Shown piece after piece: positions 16,020 to 24,729 of a stretch of 35,639 bases of DNA (its first letter is position 1; each line of letters opens with the position of its first letter). Origin of the DNA: Micrococcales bacterium (GTDB taxonomy: Bacteria > Actinomycetota > Actinomycetes > S36-B12 > UBA10799). The notes below the pieces were generated by a model. The model had not been told where the DNA came from. It worked only from the letters and a program-made list of their open reading frames with translations, and ran no database searches. The translations under genes and the position numbers were made by a program. The stretch spans positions 1 to 35,639 of the forward strand of contig JADKAV010000024.1 of the NCBI GenBank assembly GCA_016719135.1. Reading direction: 5' to 3'.

Positions 16020-17216
16020 GTGCGTGCCCTTCTGCTTGAGAACATCCATCCCGACGGTGCTTCGGCCCTGGAACGGGCGGGTTTCGCCGTCCAGAGCCTG
16101 GACCGCGCGTTGGAAGGCGACGACCTCGCCCAGGCGCTCGAGGGGGTGCATCTGCTCGGCATCCGTTCGAAGTCGCAGGTGACTGCGAGTCATCTGCGCG
16201 AGGCCGACTCGCTGCTCGCGGTGGGCGCCTTCTGCATCGGCACCGACCAGATCGACCTGTCCGCCGCCGCGCAGAACGGCATCGCGGTGTTCAACGCCCC
16301 GTATTCCAACACCCGCAGCGTCGTGGAACTCGCTCTCGCCGAGGTCATCGCGCTGACCCGCGGGCTGGCTGAGAAGAACCGCCTGATGCACGAAGGCGTC
16401 TGGGACAAGTCCGCCGCGGGTGCCCACGAGGTGCGCGGGCGGGTGTTGGGGATCGTCGGCTACGGCAACATCGGCGCGCAACTGTCCGTGCTCGCCGAGG
16501 CGCTGGGCATGGTCGTGTACTTCTACGACACGGCCGACAAGCTGGCGTTGGGAAACGCGCGTCGGTGCGGCAGCCTCGACGACCTGCTCAGCGTGGCCGA
16601 CGTCGTCACGCTGCATGTGGATGGCCGCTCGGGCAACGCCGGTCTGTTCGGAGCCAAGCAGTTCGCCGCGATGAAACCGGGTTCGCTGTTCCTTAACCTG
16701 TCCCGCGGATTCGTCATCGACACCGAGAGCCTGTGCGAGCACTTGGTGAGCGGGCATCTGGCCGGCGCTGCGGTGGATGTATTCCCGGTCGAACCCAGTT
16801 CGCGCGGCGAAGAATTCCGCAACGACCTGCGCGGCGTTCCGAACGTCATCCTGACCCCGCACATCGGCGGTTCGACGCTGGAGGCCCAGCAGGACATCGG
16901 CCGTTTCGTGGCCGGCAAGATGGCCGACTTCGTCGCCGACGGGTCGACCGTCCTCAGCGTGAACCTTCCGCCGTTGAGTCTGCCGGAGCACGTGAGCACA
17001 CATCGCCTGGCGCACCTGCACCACAACGTGCCCGGCGTCCTGGCCGCCATCAACTCCGTGCTGGCCGACCACGGGGTGAACGTCGAGGGGCAACTGCTCG
17101 GCACCCGCGGCGACGTCGGATACGTCCTCACCGACATCGGCGTGAACTATGCCGAGGAGGTTCTCGAGCAGCTGCGGGAACTGCCCGAAACGGTGCGGTT
17201 GCGCGTTCTGTATTGA
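16020..17216 (+). CDS. serA: D-3-phosphoglycerate dehydrogenase (E. coli SerA-type, ACT domain)
   Basis: The 398-aa enzyme oxidises 3-phosphoglycerate to 3-phosphohydroxypyruvate, the first step of serine synthesis. It shows VGAFCIGTDQIDL, the NAD-binding GIVGYGNIGAQLS (GxGxxG, about residue 145), catalytic Arg in NLSRGFVID, Glu in FPVEPSS and His in LTPHIGGST. A C-terminal ACT domain (HNVPGVLAAINSVLADHGVN) senses serine. The layout is the short E. coli type, not the long type with an intervening domain that is usual for mycobacterial SerA. The start is GTG at 16020. Confidence 0.93.
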   Translation: MRALLLENIHPDGASALERAGFAVQSLDRALEGDDLAQALEGVHLLGIRSKSQVTASHLREADSLLAVGAFCIGTDQIDLSAAAQNGIAVFNAPYSNTRSVVELALAEVIALTRGLAEKNRLMHEGVWDKSAAGAHEVRGRVLGIVGYGNIGAQLSVLAEALGMVVYFYDTADKLALGNARRCGSLDDLLSVADVVTLHVDGRSGNAGLFGAKQFAAMKPGSLFLNLSRGFVIDTESLCEHLVSGHLAGAAVDVFPVEPSSRGEEFRNDLRGVPNVILTPHIGGSTLEAQQDIGRFVAGKMADFVADGSTVLSVNLPPLSLPEHVSTHRLAHLHHNVPGVLAAINSVLADHGVNVEGQLLGTRGDVGYVLTDIGVNYAEEVLEQLRELPETVRLRVLY

Positions 17217-17227
17217 TGTCTCACGCG

Positions 17228-17244
17228 GTGATACGCTGTGATAC
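17228..17244 (+). promoter_or_regulatory. VapBC promoter with GTGATAC direct repeats
   Basis: GTGATAC occurs at 17228-17234 and 17238-17244, exactly one helical turn apart, immediately before the ATG at 17245. The extended -10 TGA-TACGCT (17229-17237) lies across the first copy and ends 8 nt before the ATG, so the mRNA should be leaderless. The repeats are a likely operator for the VapB-VapC complex. Confidence 0.5.
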
Positions 17245-17481
17245 ATGACAGATGTGTCCATCCGTGAATTGCGCAACGACGGCGGCAGTGTCGTCGCACG
17301 CGTGCTGCGCGGAGAGCTGATCACCATCACCCGTTCCGGGACCCCTGTGGCCGAACTCCGGCCGGCGACACGAGCGCCGCTGCCCTCCGCGCAACTCCTC
17401 GCGCGCTGGCGTCATCTGCCCCGTGTGGACTATGACGAGCTGCGCAACGACGTCGACGCTGTGCTGGATCCCAGCCTGTGA
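17245..17481 (+). CDS. vapB: Type II antitoxin, Phd/YefM-type VapB
   Basis: The 78-aa protein starts MTDVSIRELRNDGGSVVARV and continues GELITITRSGTPVAELRP, the DNA-binding Phd/YefM fold. The C-terminal half (RWRHLPRVDYDELRNDVDAVL) is the toxin-binding segment and ends LDPSL. It should neutralise the downstream PIN toxin and repress the operon. The TGA stop overlaps the GTG of the toxin by 4 nt (GTGA). It follows serA by only 28 bp. Confidence 0.92.
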   Translation: MTDVSIRELRNDGGSVVARVLRGELITITRSGTPVAELRPATRAPLPSAQLLARWRHLPRVDYDELRNDVDAVLDPSL

Positions 17482-17879
17482 GGGGGCTGCTTGATACCAG
17501 CGTGGTCGTCGCGTTGCCCGGGATCACGGATGCCGCAGCCCTTCCGGCTGAGCCCCTCATCTCAGCGGTGACGCTGGCGGAACTCTCGGTGGGTCCGTTG
17601 GTTGCTCAGGACCCGTTGGAGACGGCCCGCCGTCAGATGCTCCTACAGCAGGTTGAGTCGGATTTCGATCCGCTGCCGTTCGACAGCGCATGCGCCCGGA
17701 CCTTCGGGCTGGTTGCCGCCTCGCTACGCAGCCGTGGGCGCAAGGTCACCGCGCGGGCGTACGACGCGCTCATCGCGGCGACCGCGTTGGCCCACGACCT
17801 ACCGCTGTACACCGCCAATCCGGTGGACTTCGACGGCGTCCCGGGGTTGGATGTGCGCGAGGTCGTGCCTGGGGATTAG
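17478..17879 (+). CDS. vapC: Type II toxin VapC (PIN-domain ribonuclease)
   Basis: The 133-aa PIN domain begins MRGLLDTSVVVAL, with the first catalytic Asp, followed by ISAVTLAELSVG (Glu) and ARAYDALIAATALAHDLPLYTANPVDF (further acidic residues). Such toxins cleave tRNA or rRNA with Mg2+. All expected acidic residues are visible, so the toxin looks intact. The GTG at 17478 overlaps the antitoxin stop, giving translational coupling. Confidence 0.92.
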   Translation: MRGLLDTSVVVALPGITDAAALPAEPLISAVTLAELSVGPLVAQDPLETARRQMLLQQVESDFDPLPFDSACARTFGLVAASLRSRGRKVTARAYDALIAATALAHDLPLYTANPVDFDGVPGLDVREVVPGD

Positions 17880-17904
17880 TCCTGTGTATTGTCGGTTCGT
17901 TTTG

Positions 17905-17924
17905 TCGTACCTCTGTTCTAGGTT
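17905..17924 (+). promoter_or_regulatory. SOS-box-like site and -10 of DUF222/HNH gene 1
   Basis: TCGTACCTCTGTTCTA (17905-17920) matches the actinobacterial LexA box TCGAACNNNNGTTCGA at 10 of 12 defined positions. TAGGTT (17919-17924) overlaps it and ends 7 nt before the ATG at 17931. A stronger version of the same arrangement precedes HNH gene 2. Confidence 0.45.
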
Positions 17925-17930
17925 CGGGGT

Positions 17931-19041
17931 ATGGACATTGACATCGATTTGGACCAGTTCGATGGGCTGGTCGAGGGGATCGACGCCGCGGAACTCGCGG
18001 TGCGGGCCGCGGCCGCCGGACGTTTGGAGGCGATCTACGCGCTGCATCAGGCGTTGCCCACCGACCGGTATTCCGCGGCCTGTGACGCGCTGGTCGCCGA
18101 AGTCGCCTGCTCGTTGAACCTGTCACACCGTTCGGCGTGGCGACTGTACGACGAGGCGTTCATGATCTGCCAACGCCGCGGGCTCCTCACCGCGCTGCGC
18201 ACCGGTGACATCGACTTGACCCGGGCGAAACTGATCGCCACCTTGCTGCCCACCAGCGATCTGCAAGACCGCTGGGAGGCCGACGCGATCGACTACGCCG
18301 GGTCGCACACGACGTATCAGGTGCGCCGCTGGTTACTGTCCCGGCTCCCCGACGGGGATGAGAAGGCCCGCAAGAACGCGTTCGAGGACCGGCGTGTCGA
18401 GATCACCGCCGACCGCGACGGCATGACCGACCTGTACGCCTACCTGCCCACCGACGTCGCCGAAGCACGATTCACCGCCCTGGACACCCTGGCGCGCACC
18501 AACACCGTCCCCGACGACCAGCGCACCCTGGCCCAGCGCCGCGCCGATGCGGTCGCGGACCTGCTCGACGAGCAGACGGTGGTGAAAACCACGGTGGCGG
18601 TGGTCCTGCCGACCTCCGGGATCGGCGCCACCGTCAACGGCTGCCCGCCGCCGTGGACCAACGCCTGGCACCTGGCCTGCCGCACCGACCCGACCTGGTT
18701 CGCGTGGCTGGCCACCCCACCGGCCGGATCATCAACACCACCCCGGGCAGTACCGCATCCCCACCGCGCTGGCCCGCACCGTACGCGCCCGCGACCAACA
18801 CTGCCGCTTCCCCGGCTGCAGCGTGCCCGGCCGCGCGCTGCGACCTCGACCACACCATCCCGCACCCCGACGGCGACACCACCGCGGACAACCGCACCGC
18901 CTATGCCGACGCCACCACCGCATCAAACACCAAACCGGCTGGCACGTCGTCAACATCGGCGACAACGAACTGGAATGGACCAGCCCCGCCGGACGCACCT
19001 ACCGCACCAAACCACCCAACACCCTCGACCACGCAGCATAG
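17931..19041 (+). pseudogene. DUF222/HNH endonuclease-like (13E12 family) gene 1, multiply frameshifted
   Basis: The first 265 or so residues are a DUF222 domain (LEAIYALHQALPTDRYSAAC, RTGDIDLTRAKLIATLL, LAQRRADAVADLL). The HNH part is scattered over three frames: GRIINTTPG, then QYRIPTALARTVRARDQHC and RFPGCSVPGR, then CDLDHTIPHPDGDTTADN, then HRLCRRHHRIKHQTGWHVV to a stop at 19041. Missing bases near 18715 (C run), 18745 (G run) and 18892 and an extra C near 18838 account for this. Repaired, it is 370 aa with an intact Cys-rich HNH motif. These genes are abundant in actinobacteria and are often LexA-controlled. It may be a decaying copy or simply poor consensus. Confidence 0.8.
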
Positions 19042-19068
19042 AAACATCCGCCCGAAGCCCCGTCCAGC

Positions 19069-19092
19069 CCAAGCGCCGAACGGTCGCTTTGG
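19069..19092. terminator. Possible bidirectional hairpin between convergent genes
   Basis: CCAAGCG and CGCTTTGG (one bulged base) flank a 9-nt loop between the HNH gene 1 stop and the GAP gene stop. There is no U tract on either strand. Confidence 0.3.
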
Positions 19093-19113
19093 CGCGCCCT
19101 CGCGCGCACCAGC

Positions 19114-19806
19114 TCACCCCAACGAAGGTCCGCCGTTGAGGTCGCTCACGCCGCTTGCTACCAGGACCGCGCCCACGCCAATCGCGGCGATGATCGCCGT
19201 GGTGGTGCCGTGCCGATCCAGCCATCCGGTCACTGCGTCGGCCACGACTGTCCGTCGCTGCGGACCGGCCATCGCATATGCGGCCACGATGGCGATCTGA
19301 AAGGTCAGCGCCGCGGCCGCGTAGACCACGACCGCGATCAAGACCTCCAGGGCAGGCAGGTTGCGGGCGCCCACGTTGATCATCGCGACGATGAACACGA
19401 CGTCGAGCAGGCTCTGCACGACGACCAGCCCTGCGCCGAAGCCGAACAACTTCCCACCGCTGAGGTTCAGCCGCCGCCGCAGACTGTCTGACACCTCCGG
19501 TCCGGCATCGCCGTGCCGCCGGCGCCACCAGAGGTAGAAGCCAAACCCGGCGAACAACACGCCGGACACGATCTCGATGCCCGGCTCCAACCACGGGTAG
19601 TCGGTCGTCAGGCGCAGCATGATGCGGCCGGCGCCGATCACGAAGACCACACCCAGCGTGATGATTCCCAGCACGGAACCGAGCAGGAACCACGTGGAGC
19701 GGCGGATGCCGTTCGGCTGGGTGAGCAGCAGCGGCATCACTGCGATCCCCACCGGATCGACCGCTGCGAGTCCGAGGAATCCCAGGGAGACCACGAGACT
19801 GAGCAC
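19114..19806 (-). CDS. GAP family (LysE-superfamily-like) membrane protein
   Basis: The 230-aa protein has about six hydrophobic helices. It starts VLSLVVSLGFLGLAAVDPVGIAVMPLLL, similar to the actinobacterial GAP/Sap family, named for a mycobacterial gene tied to glycopeptidolipid export. A basic hydrophilic loop (WWRRRHGDAGPEVSDSLRRR) separates helices 3 and 4. It is likely a cytoplasmic-membrane transporter or export accessory protein. The GTG at 19806 is preferred because the first helix begins there; a longer start at the minus-strand ATG near 19865 would overlap the start of the divergent GGT gene. Confidence 0.75.
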   Translation of the reverse strand: MLSLVVSLGFLGLAAVDPVGIAVMPLLLTQPNGIRRSTWFLLGSVLGIITLGVVFVIGAGRIMLRLTTDYPWLEPGIEIVSGVLFAGFGFYLWWRRRHGDAGPEVSDSLRRRLNLSGGKLFGFGAGLVVVQSLLDVVFIVAMINVGARNLPALEVLIAVVVYAAAALTFQIAIVAAYAMAGPQRRTVVADAVTGWLDRHGTTTAIIAAIGVGAVLVASGVSDLNGGPSLG

Positions 19807-19844
19807 GAGCCGAGTCTGGCAGTCGCGGTCGAGGATCGTCTGGT

Positions 19845-19850
19845 TAGCCT
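19845..19850 (+). promoter_or_regulatory. Putative -10 (TAGCCT) of the leaderless GGT gene
   Basis: TAGCCT ends 8 nt before the ATG at 19858, with no RBS in between. It lies in the 51-bp divergent space shared with the GAP gene. Confidence 0.35.
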
Positions 19851-19857
19851 TGGTCAC

Positions 19858-21204
19858 ATGCATCCGGCGGTCGCGGCAGGCGCACCTGCGACGGTCGACG
19901 TCGCGCTCAAGGTGCTGGCCCAGGGCGGCAACGCCGTGGATGCGACGGTCGCCGCCGCCTTCGCCATGCCCGTGACCGAACCCGGGCTCGCCAGCCTGGG
20001 CGGTGGCGGCTTCATGATGGTCCGTGAACCGGATGGCCGCAGCGTCCTGATCGATTTCTTCGCCGCTGTTCCTCGGCCCAACGGCCACGATCAGCACCAC
20101 GTCGTCACTGTCGAATTCGCCGGGGCCCGGCAGGACTTCTCCGTCGGGCCGTCGACGGTCGCCGTCCCGGGGGTTCTTCCCGGGCTGTTGCACGCCCACG
20201 AACGGTACGGGCGAATGGCGCTTGCCGAAGTCCTCGCTCCTGCTATCGACGTTGCTCGCACGGGGGCGCCGATGACCGCCGAACAGGCTCTTGTCTTCCG
20301 CCTGATCGGGGCTGTGCTCACGCTGACGCCGGAGGCGGCCCGGATCTACGCCCCCGAAGGTCGCCTGCTCGAGCAAGGGGAGTTGATGCGCAACGAGCAG
20401 TACCGGGATTTCCTCATCGGCCTGAGTCAGGGCGTCACCGCGATGCCCGCGATCGGTGCGCTGGATCCCGGCGATGTGGCCGCCTACCAGGTCTTCGAAC
20501 GCGAACCCTTACGCGTCGACCTGCCCCGGGCGACGCTGCTCACCAACCCGGCGCCGTCGCTGGGCGGGGCGATCATCGCCCAGGCGCTCACCGACTTGGC
20601 CGAGATAGAGGAGCCGACCGCCCTCGACCTGCTCACCGCCCTGCGGGACGCCACCGATCACAACAAGTCGCTCGCGCCGGTCTCGGTGCGCGGAACCACG
20701 CACGCGAGCGTGACCGACGGCCGGCAGACGGTCTCCATGACCGTGTCGAACGGCAGTTGCTCGGGGGTTATGCTCGGCGACACGGGGATCCAGCTCAACA
20801 ACATGATGGGCGAAAGTGACCTTCATCCCGACGGTCATGAACTGCCGGTCGGGGCGCGGATCCGATCCATGATGGCCCCGAGTCTGGTGCAGCGCGACGG
20901 TCTGGTCAGCGCGCTCGGGACCGGCGGAAGTGAGCGGATCCGCAGCGCCATGGTGCGGGTGATCGCGCAGATGACCCGTGGCGTGGATTTGCGGCAGGCG
21001 ATTGACGCGCCGCGGATCCACACCGACAACGACGGGGTGGTGCAGCTCGAGCCGGGCTTCCCGGACGACCAGGTCGCCGAGCTAACCGAACCCGTGTCCC
21101 TGTGGCCCGAGCGGGACTTCTACTTCGGCGGGGTGCATGCGGTGTCCAGCGATGGATCAGCAGCCGCCGATGCACGCCGGGGCGGGCAGACCGGACGGCT
21201 CTAG
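19858..21204 (+). CDS. Gamma-glutamyltransferase-family protein (short, no signal peptide)
   Basis: The 448-aa protein is an Ntn-hydrolase of the GGT family. The large-subunit region shows HPAVAAGAPATVDVALKVLAQGGNAVDATVAAAFA and LGGGGFMMVREPDG. The self-processing and nucleophile motif is VRGTTHASVTDG near residue 280, the second Thr being the predicted new N-terminus of the small subunit. The later GIQLNNMMGE and glycine pair also fit. Typical GGTs have 550-580 aa and a signal peptide; this one has neither, so a cytoplasmic role on gamma-glutamyl or related amides is likely. Its gene is divergent from the GAP gene. Confidence 0.87.
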   Translation: MHPAVAAGAPATVDVALKVLAQGGNAVDATVAAAFAMPVTEPGLASLGGGGFMMVREPDGRSVLIDFFAAVPRPNGHDQHHVVTVEFAGARQDFSVGPSTVAVPGVLPGLLHAHERYGRMALAEVLAPAIDVARTGAPMTAEQALVFRLIGAVLTLTPEAARIYAPEGRLLEQGELMRNEQYRDFLIGLSQGVTAMPAIGALDPGDVAAYQVFEREPLRVDLPRATLLTNPAPSLGGAIIAQALTDLAEIEEPTALDLLTALRDATDHNKSLAPVSVRGTTHASVTDGRQTVSMTVSNGSCSGVMLGDTGIQLNNMMGESDLHPDGHELPVGARIRSMMAPSLVQRDGLVSALGTGGSERIRSAMVRVIAQMTRGVDLRQAIDAPRIHTDNDGVVQLEPGFPDDQVAELTEPVSLWPERDFYFGGVHAVSSDGSAAADARRGGQTGRL

Positions 21205-21210
21205 ACGCCC

Positions 21211-21242
21211 CGTCCGCGTCACGAGACCCCGCGACGCGGACG
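21211..21242. terminator. Bidirectional GC-rich hairpin terminator
   Basis: CGTCCGCGTC (21211-21220) and GACGCGGACG (21233-21242) form a perfect 10-bp stem with a 12-nt loop. It sits between the GGT stop (21204) and the convergent ppdK stop (21250). There is no U tract, as is common in actinobacteria. Confidence 0.65.
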
Positions 21243-21249
21243 CGCGCAT

Positions 21250-23958
21250 TCAGCGCATGTCGGAGGTGGTCATCCCCAGTGATGCCCGGGCCGCTTCGAG
21301 TCGCGCAACAGGCACGCGGAACGGCGAGCAGGACACGTAGTCCAGCCCGGCATCGTGGAAGAAGTGGACCGACTGCGGGTCCCCGCCGTGCTCACCGCAC
21401 ACGCCCAGGTGCATGTCCGGACGCACCCGGCGGCCCTCATTCGCCGCGATTTGCACGAGTCGTCCCACGCCTTCGACGTCGATGCTCTCGAACGGCGACA
21501 CCCCGAACACGCCCTTGTCCAGGTACAGCGAGAAGAAACCGGCCTCGACATCGTCGCGGCTGAAGCCCCAGGTCGTCTGCGTCAGGTCGTTGGTGCCGAA
21601 AGAGAAGAACTCGGCGCTCTTCGCGATGTCACCGGCGGTCAGCGCCGCACGGGGCAGTTCGATCATTGTGCCGATCGGGAAGCGCAGGGTGCACCCGTGC
21701 TTGCTCGCCACATCCGCGAGGACTTCCGCGGCCTCATCGGCGACCAGTTCCAGTTCGTGAACCGAACCCACCAGCGGGATCATGATCTCGGCACGGGGGT
21801 CGCCGCCGAGACGCTGGCGGAAGCACGCGGCCTCCGCGATGGCACGCACCTGCAGCGCGAACAGCCCCGGGACCACCAGGCCCAGTCGCACACCGCGCAG
21901 ACCCAGCATCGGGTTCGACTCGTGCAGACGTCGCACCGCGCGCAGCAGTCTCAGGTCGGCCTCGTTCGGCTTGCCCTGCTCCTCGGCCACGGCCACCCGA
22001 ACGGACAGTTCGGTGAGGTCGGGCAGGAACTCGTGCAGCGGCGGGTCGATCAGCCGGATCGTCACCGGCAGCCCGTCCATGACCTCGAGGATGCGGATGA
22101 AGTCCTTGCGCTGCAGCGGCAACAGTGCTGCCAGTGCGGCCTCCCGCTCCGCGTCGTTTTCGGCGAGGATGAGCTTCTCGACGTACTGCTTGCGGTCGCC
22201 GAGGAACATGTGCTCGGTGCGGCACAAGCCGATGCCCTGGCTACCCATGCGCCGACCGCGCGCGGCGTCGTCGGGGGTATCGGCATTCGCACGCACCGCC
22301 AGCCGTCGGTGTTCGTCGGCGCGGCGCATGATGCGGTCGACGGCGTGGACCAGTTCCGCGGTCTGCTGATCCGCGCTGTCCAGGGCGGCGTCGATGCCGG
22401 CGTCGAAGTACTCGACCACCGGTGACGGGCGGACATCCACCGATCCGGCGAAAACCTCACCGGTCGTGCCGTCGATGGAGATGACATCGCCTTCGCCGAG
22501 CTCGGTTCCGTCGGGCATTTTCATGGTGTGGGCCACCATGTCGATCTCGATGGACTCCGTGCCGCACACCGCGGTCTTGCCCATGCCGCGCGCGACGACC
22601 GCCGCGTGCGAGGTCATGCCGCCGCGCGTCGTCAGGATGCCCGCCGCAGCGATCATCCCGGGCAGGTCGTCGGGGTTGGTCTCCCGGCGCACGAGGATCA
22701 CATCGCGGCCCTCAGCAGCGGCGACCACCGCGTCCTCGGAGTTGAAGACGACCTCGCCGACGGCTGCGCCGGGGGAGGCAGCGGTGCCCTTGGTGGACGG
22801 CTTCTGGCTGTTGCTGCGGTCGAACTGCGGGAACATCAACTGGGCCAGTTGCGGTCCGGACACGCGGCGCACGGCCTCGTCCATGTCGATGAGATCTTCT
22901 TCGACCAGCTGGGTCGCGATGCGGAAAGCAGCGCCAGCGGTGCGCTTGCCGACGCGGGTCTGCAGCATCCACAGCTTCCCGCGCTCGATCGTGAACTCGA
23001 TGTCGCACAGGTCGCGGTAGTGCTGCTCGAGGGTGTGCATGATGTCCATGAGCTCGGCGTACGGACCAGGCTCGAGCCGCTCGAGGTCCGACAGGGCCAG
23101 CGTGTTGCGGATGCCGGAGACGACATCCTCACCCTGGGCCGACTCAAGGTAGTCGCCGTACACGCCGCGGGCGCCGGTGGCCGGGTCGCGGGTGAACGCC
23201 ACGCCGGTGCCGGAGTGCTCGCCGGAGTTGCCGAAGACCATCGCCTGCACGTTGACCGCGGTGCCCAGGTCGCTGGGGATGCGCTCCTGGCGGCGGTACA
23301 ACTGGGCGCGCGGGGTGTTCCAGGAACGGAACACCGCCTCGATCGCACCGAGCAACTGTTCGCGGGGGTCCTGCGGGAAGTGTGCACCGTGCGAGGTCAT
23401 GATCTCCTCGTAGCGCAGGACCAATCCCTTGAGCGCCTCCGCGGGAATCTCGACGTCGGACTCGACGCCGGTCTCGATCATCACCTCGTGCAGGGCGTCG
23501 GCGAACAGGTCGCCGTCGAGGTCCAGGACGGTCTTTCCGAACATCTGGATCAGCCGCCGGTAGGAGTCCCACGCGAAACGTTCGTTGCCCGACTGCTCGG
23601 CCAGGCCGTGCACGGACTCGTCGTTGAGCCCGATGTTCAGGACCGTCTCCATCATCCCGGGCATCGAGAACTTCGCCCCGGACCGCACCGACAGCAGCAG
23701 GGGATTGGAGGAGTCGCCCAACGTGCGGCCCATCTCGTGTTCGAGGGCGTCCAGGCGCGACCTGACCTCGTCGAGCAACTCACGCGGCGTTGAGCCGGAA
23801 CGCAGATAGGCTCGGCACGCCTCAGTGGTGATGATGAAACCGGGCGGGACGGGCAGCCCCAGGTTCGTCATCTCGGCGAGGTTCGCACCCTTACCGCCAA
23901 GCAGGTCCTTGAGGTCTTTGTTGCCTTCGGAAAACGCGTACACCATCTTGTCGGTCAT
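21250..23958 (-). CDS. ppdK: Pyruvate, phosphate dikinase
   Basis: The 902-aa enzyme interconverts pyruvate, ATP and Pi with PEP, AMP and PPi. Domains in order are the N-terminal ATP-grasp domain (DLLGGKGANLAEMTNLGLPVPPGF; SGEHSGTGVAFTRDPATG), the central swivelling phosphohistidine domain (ILTTRGGMTSHAAVVARGMG, catalytic His about residue 450) and the C-terminal PEP/pyruvate TIM barrel (GIGLCRTEHMF, MLGLRGVRLG, SFGTNDLTQTTWGFSRDD, GVCGEHGGDP). The length is normal and no interruption is seen over 2.7 kb. The PPi produced would be removed by the pyrophosphatase at 33243. The ATG at 23958 was chosen from the standard MVYAF-like start. Confidence 0.96.
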   Translation of the reverse strand: MTDKMVYAFSEGNKDLKDLLGGKGANLAEMTNLGLPVPPGFIITTEACRAYLRSGSTPRELLDEVRSRLDALEHEMGRTLGDSSNPLLLSVRSGAKFSMPGMMETVLNIGLNDESVHGLAEQSGNERFAWDSYRRLIQMFGKTVLDLDGDLFADALHEVMIETGVESDVEIPAEALKGLVLRYEEIMTSHGAHFPQDPREQLLGAIEAVFRSWNTPRAQLYRRQERIPSDLGTAVNVQAMVFGNSGEHSGTGVAFTRDPATGARGVYGDYLESAQGEDVVSGIRNTLALSDLERLEPGPYAELMDIMHTLEQHYRDLCDIEFTIERGKLWMLQTRVGKRTAGAAFRIATQLVEEDLIDMDEAVRRVSGPQLAQLMFPQFDRSNSQKPSTKGTAASPGAAVGEVVFNSEDAVVAAAEGRDVILVRRETNPDDLPGMIAAAGILTTRGGMTSHAAVVARGMGKTAVCGTESIEIDMVAHTMKMPDGTELGEGDVISIDGTTGEVFAGSVDVRPSPVVEYFDAGIDAALDSADQQTAELVHAVDRIMRRADEHRRLAVRANADTPDDAARGRRMGSQGIGLCRTEHMFLGDRKQYVEKLILAENDAEREAALAALLPLQRKDFIRILEVMDGLPVTIRLIDPPLHEFLPDLTELSVRVAVAEEQGKPNEADLRLLRAVRRLHESNPMLGLRGVRLGLVVPGLFALQVRAIAEAACFRQRLGGDPRAEIMIPLVGSVHELELVADEAAEVLADVASKHGCTLRFPIGTMIELPRAALTAGDIAKSAEFFSFGTNDLTQTTWGFSRDDVEAGFFSLYLDKGVFGVSPFESIDVEGVGRLVQIAANEGRRVRPDMHLGVCGEHGGDPQSVHFFHDAGLDYVSCSPFRVPVARLEAARASLGMTTSDMR

Positions 23959-24003
23959 GGTGGCTATTCTGCCCCGCCAGGCAACCCTGCGTACGGCGGT
24001 GGC

Positions 24004-24729
24004 TCAATCTCGTGCCACATACCGGGGGTAGGTACGCTTGGCCACCCGCGCTTCGGTCAGTTCGATGTCGCGGATCGCCACTGGTTCGGCGTCGGTGGTC
24101 CGGGCAAGGACGGCCCCATCCGGGTCGATGATCCAGCCCAGGGCACCCATGGTCGTGCCCGCGACGGATTCCGCGCGGTTGCTTGAGACGCAGAAGGCGC
24201 CGCTGGTCACCGCGTGGGTAGCGCCGCCGGCCAGCCACTTCTCGCCCGTTTCCGCAGGCGTCGCCCGCGGCACAACGACCAGGTCCACGTCGGGGTAGTT
24301 GTGCTGGGTGAACCACATCTCCGTGCAAACGCTCACCCCGATCCGCCCGACCGGGGTGTCGAAGGCCTGGAACTCCACCGGTCCGCGCTCGTACCAGGTC
24401 GCTTCCCAGAAACCCGGCTCGTCGGGCAAGAACGTCTTGCGGTGAACCGACCGCAACCCGGATTCGGCCGTCCAGCAGAAGGCGTCGTTGTAACGCCCAC
24501 TGGCGCGAGTACCGATCACCACCCGTGCGGGTAGGTCTTCGAGTTGCTCCAGGTGTTGGTTCACGGCGGCGCGCTCCCAGGCATCCGGGTTGACGTCGCG
24601 GGTGGCACACAGCCACGGCATGAACGCAAGCTCGGGCAGTACCAGCAGGTCCACGGGCGGCAGGCCGCGCAATGTGGCCCAGGTCTGATCGGGGTTCGAG
24701 CAGTCGATACCCAGCGCGGCGACCCTCAT
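24004..24729 (-). CDS. Carbon-nitrogen hydrolase (nitrilase superfamily)
   Basis: The 241-aa product shows the Glu-Lys-Cys triad: LLVLPELAFMP (Glu), VHRKTFLPDE (Lys) and IGVSVCTEMWF (Cys). A second Glu follows the lysine block. These enzymes hydrolyse amides, nitriles or N-carbamoyl groups in the cytoplasm; the exact substrate is not evident. The ATG at 24729 overlaps the stop of the alpha/beta hydrolase gene (ATGA), so the two are translated together. The length is slightly below the family norm of 260-300 aa. Confidence 0.88.
   Translation of the reverse strand: MRVAALGIDCSNPDQTWATLRGLPPVDLLVLPELAFMPWLCATRDVNPDAWERAAVNQHLEQLEDLPARVVIGTRASGRYNDAFCWTAESGLRSVHRKTFLPDEPGFWEATWYERGPVEFQAFDTPVGRIGVSVCTEMWFTQHNYPDVDLVVVPRATPAETGEKWLAGGATHAVTSGAFCVSSNRAESVAGTTMGALGWIIDPDGAVLARTTDAEPVAIRDIELTEARVAKRTYPRYVARD

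Noticed and set aside
17931..19041. HNH gene 1 as an intron- or intein-encoded homing endonuclease
   Set aside because: The DUF222 N-terminal domain marks it as the 13E12 family, and no split host gene is next to it.
22528..23793. Plus-strand 421-codon frame opposite ppdK
   Set aside because: It is antisense to the conserved PPDK domains, with Leu/His/Asp/Gln-rich shadow composition.
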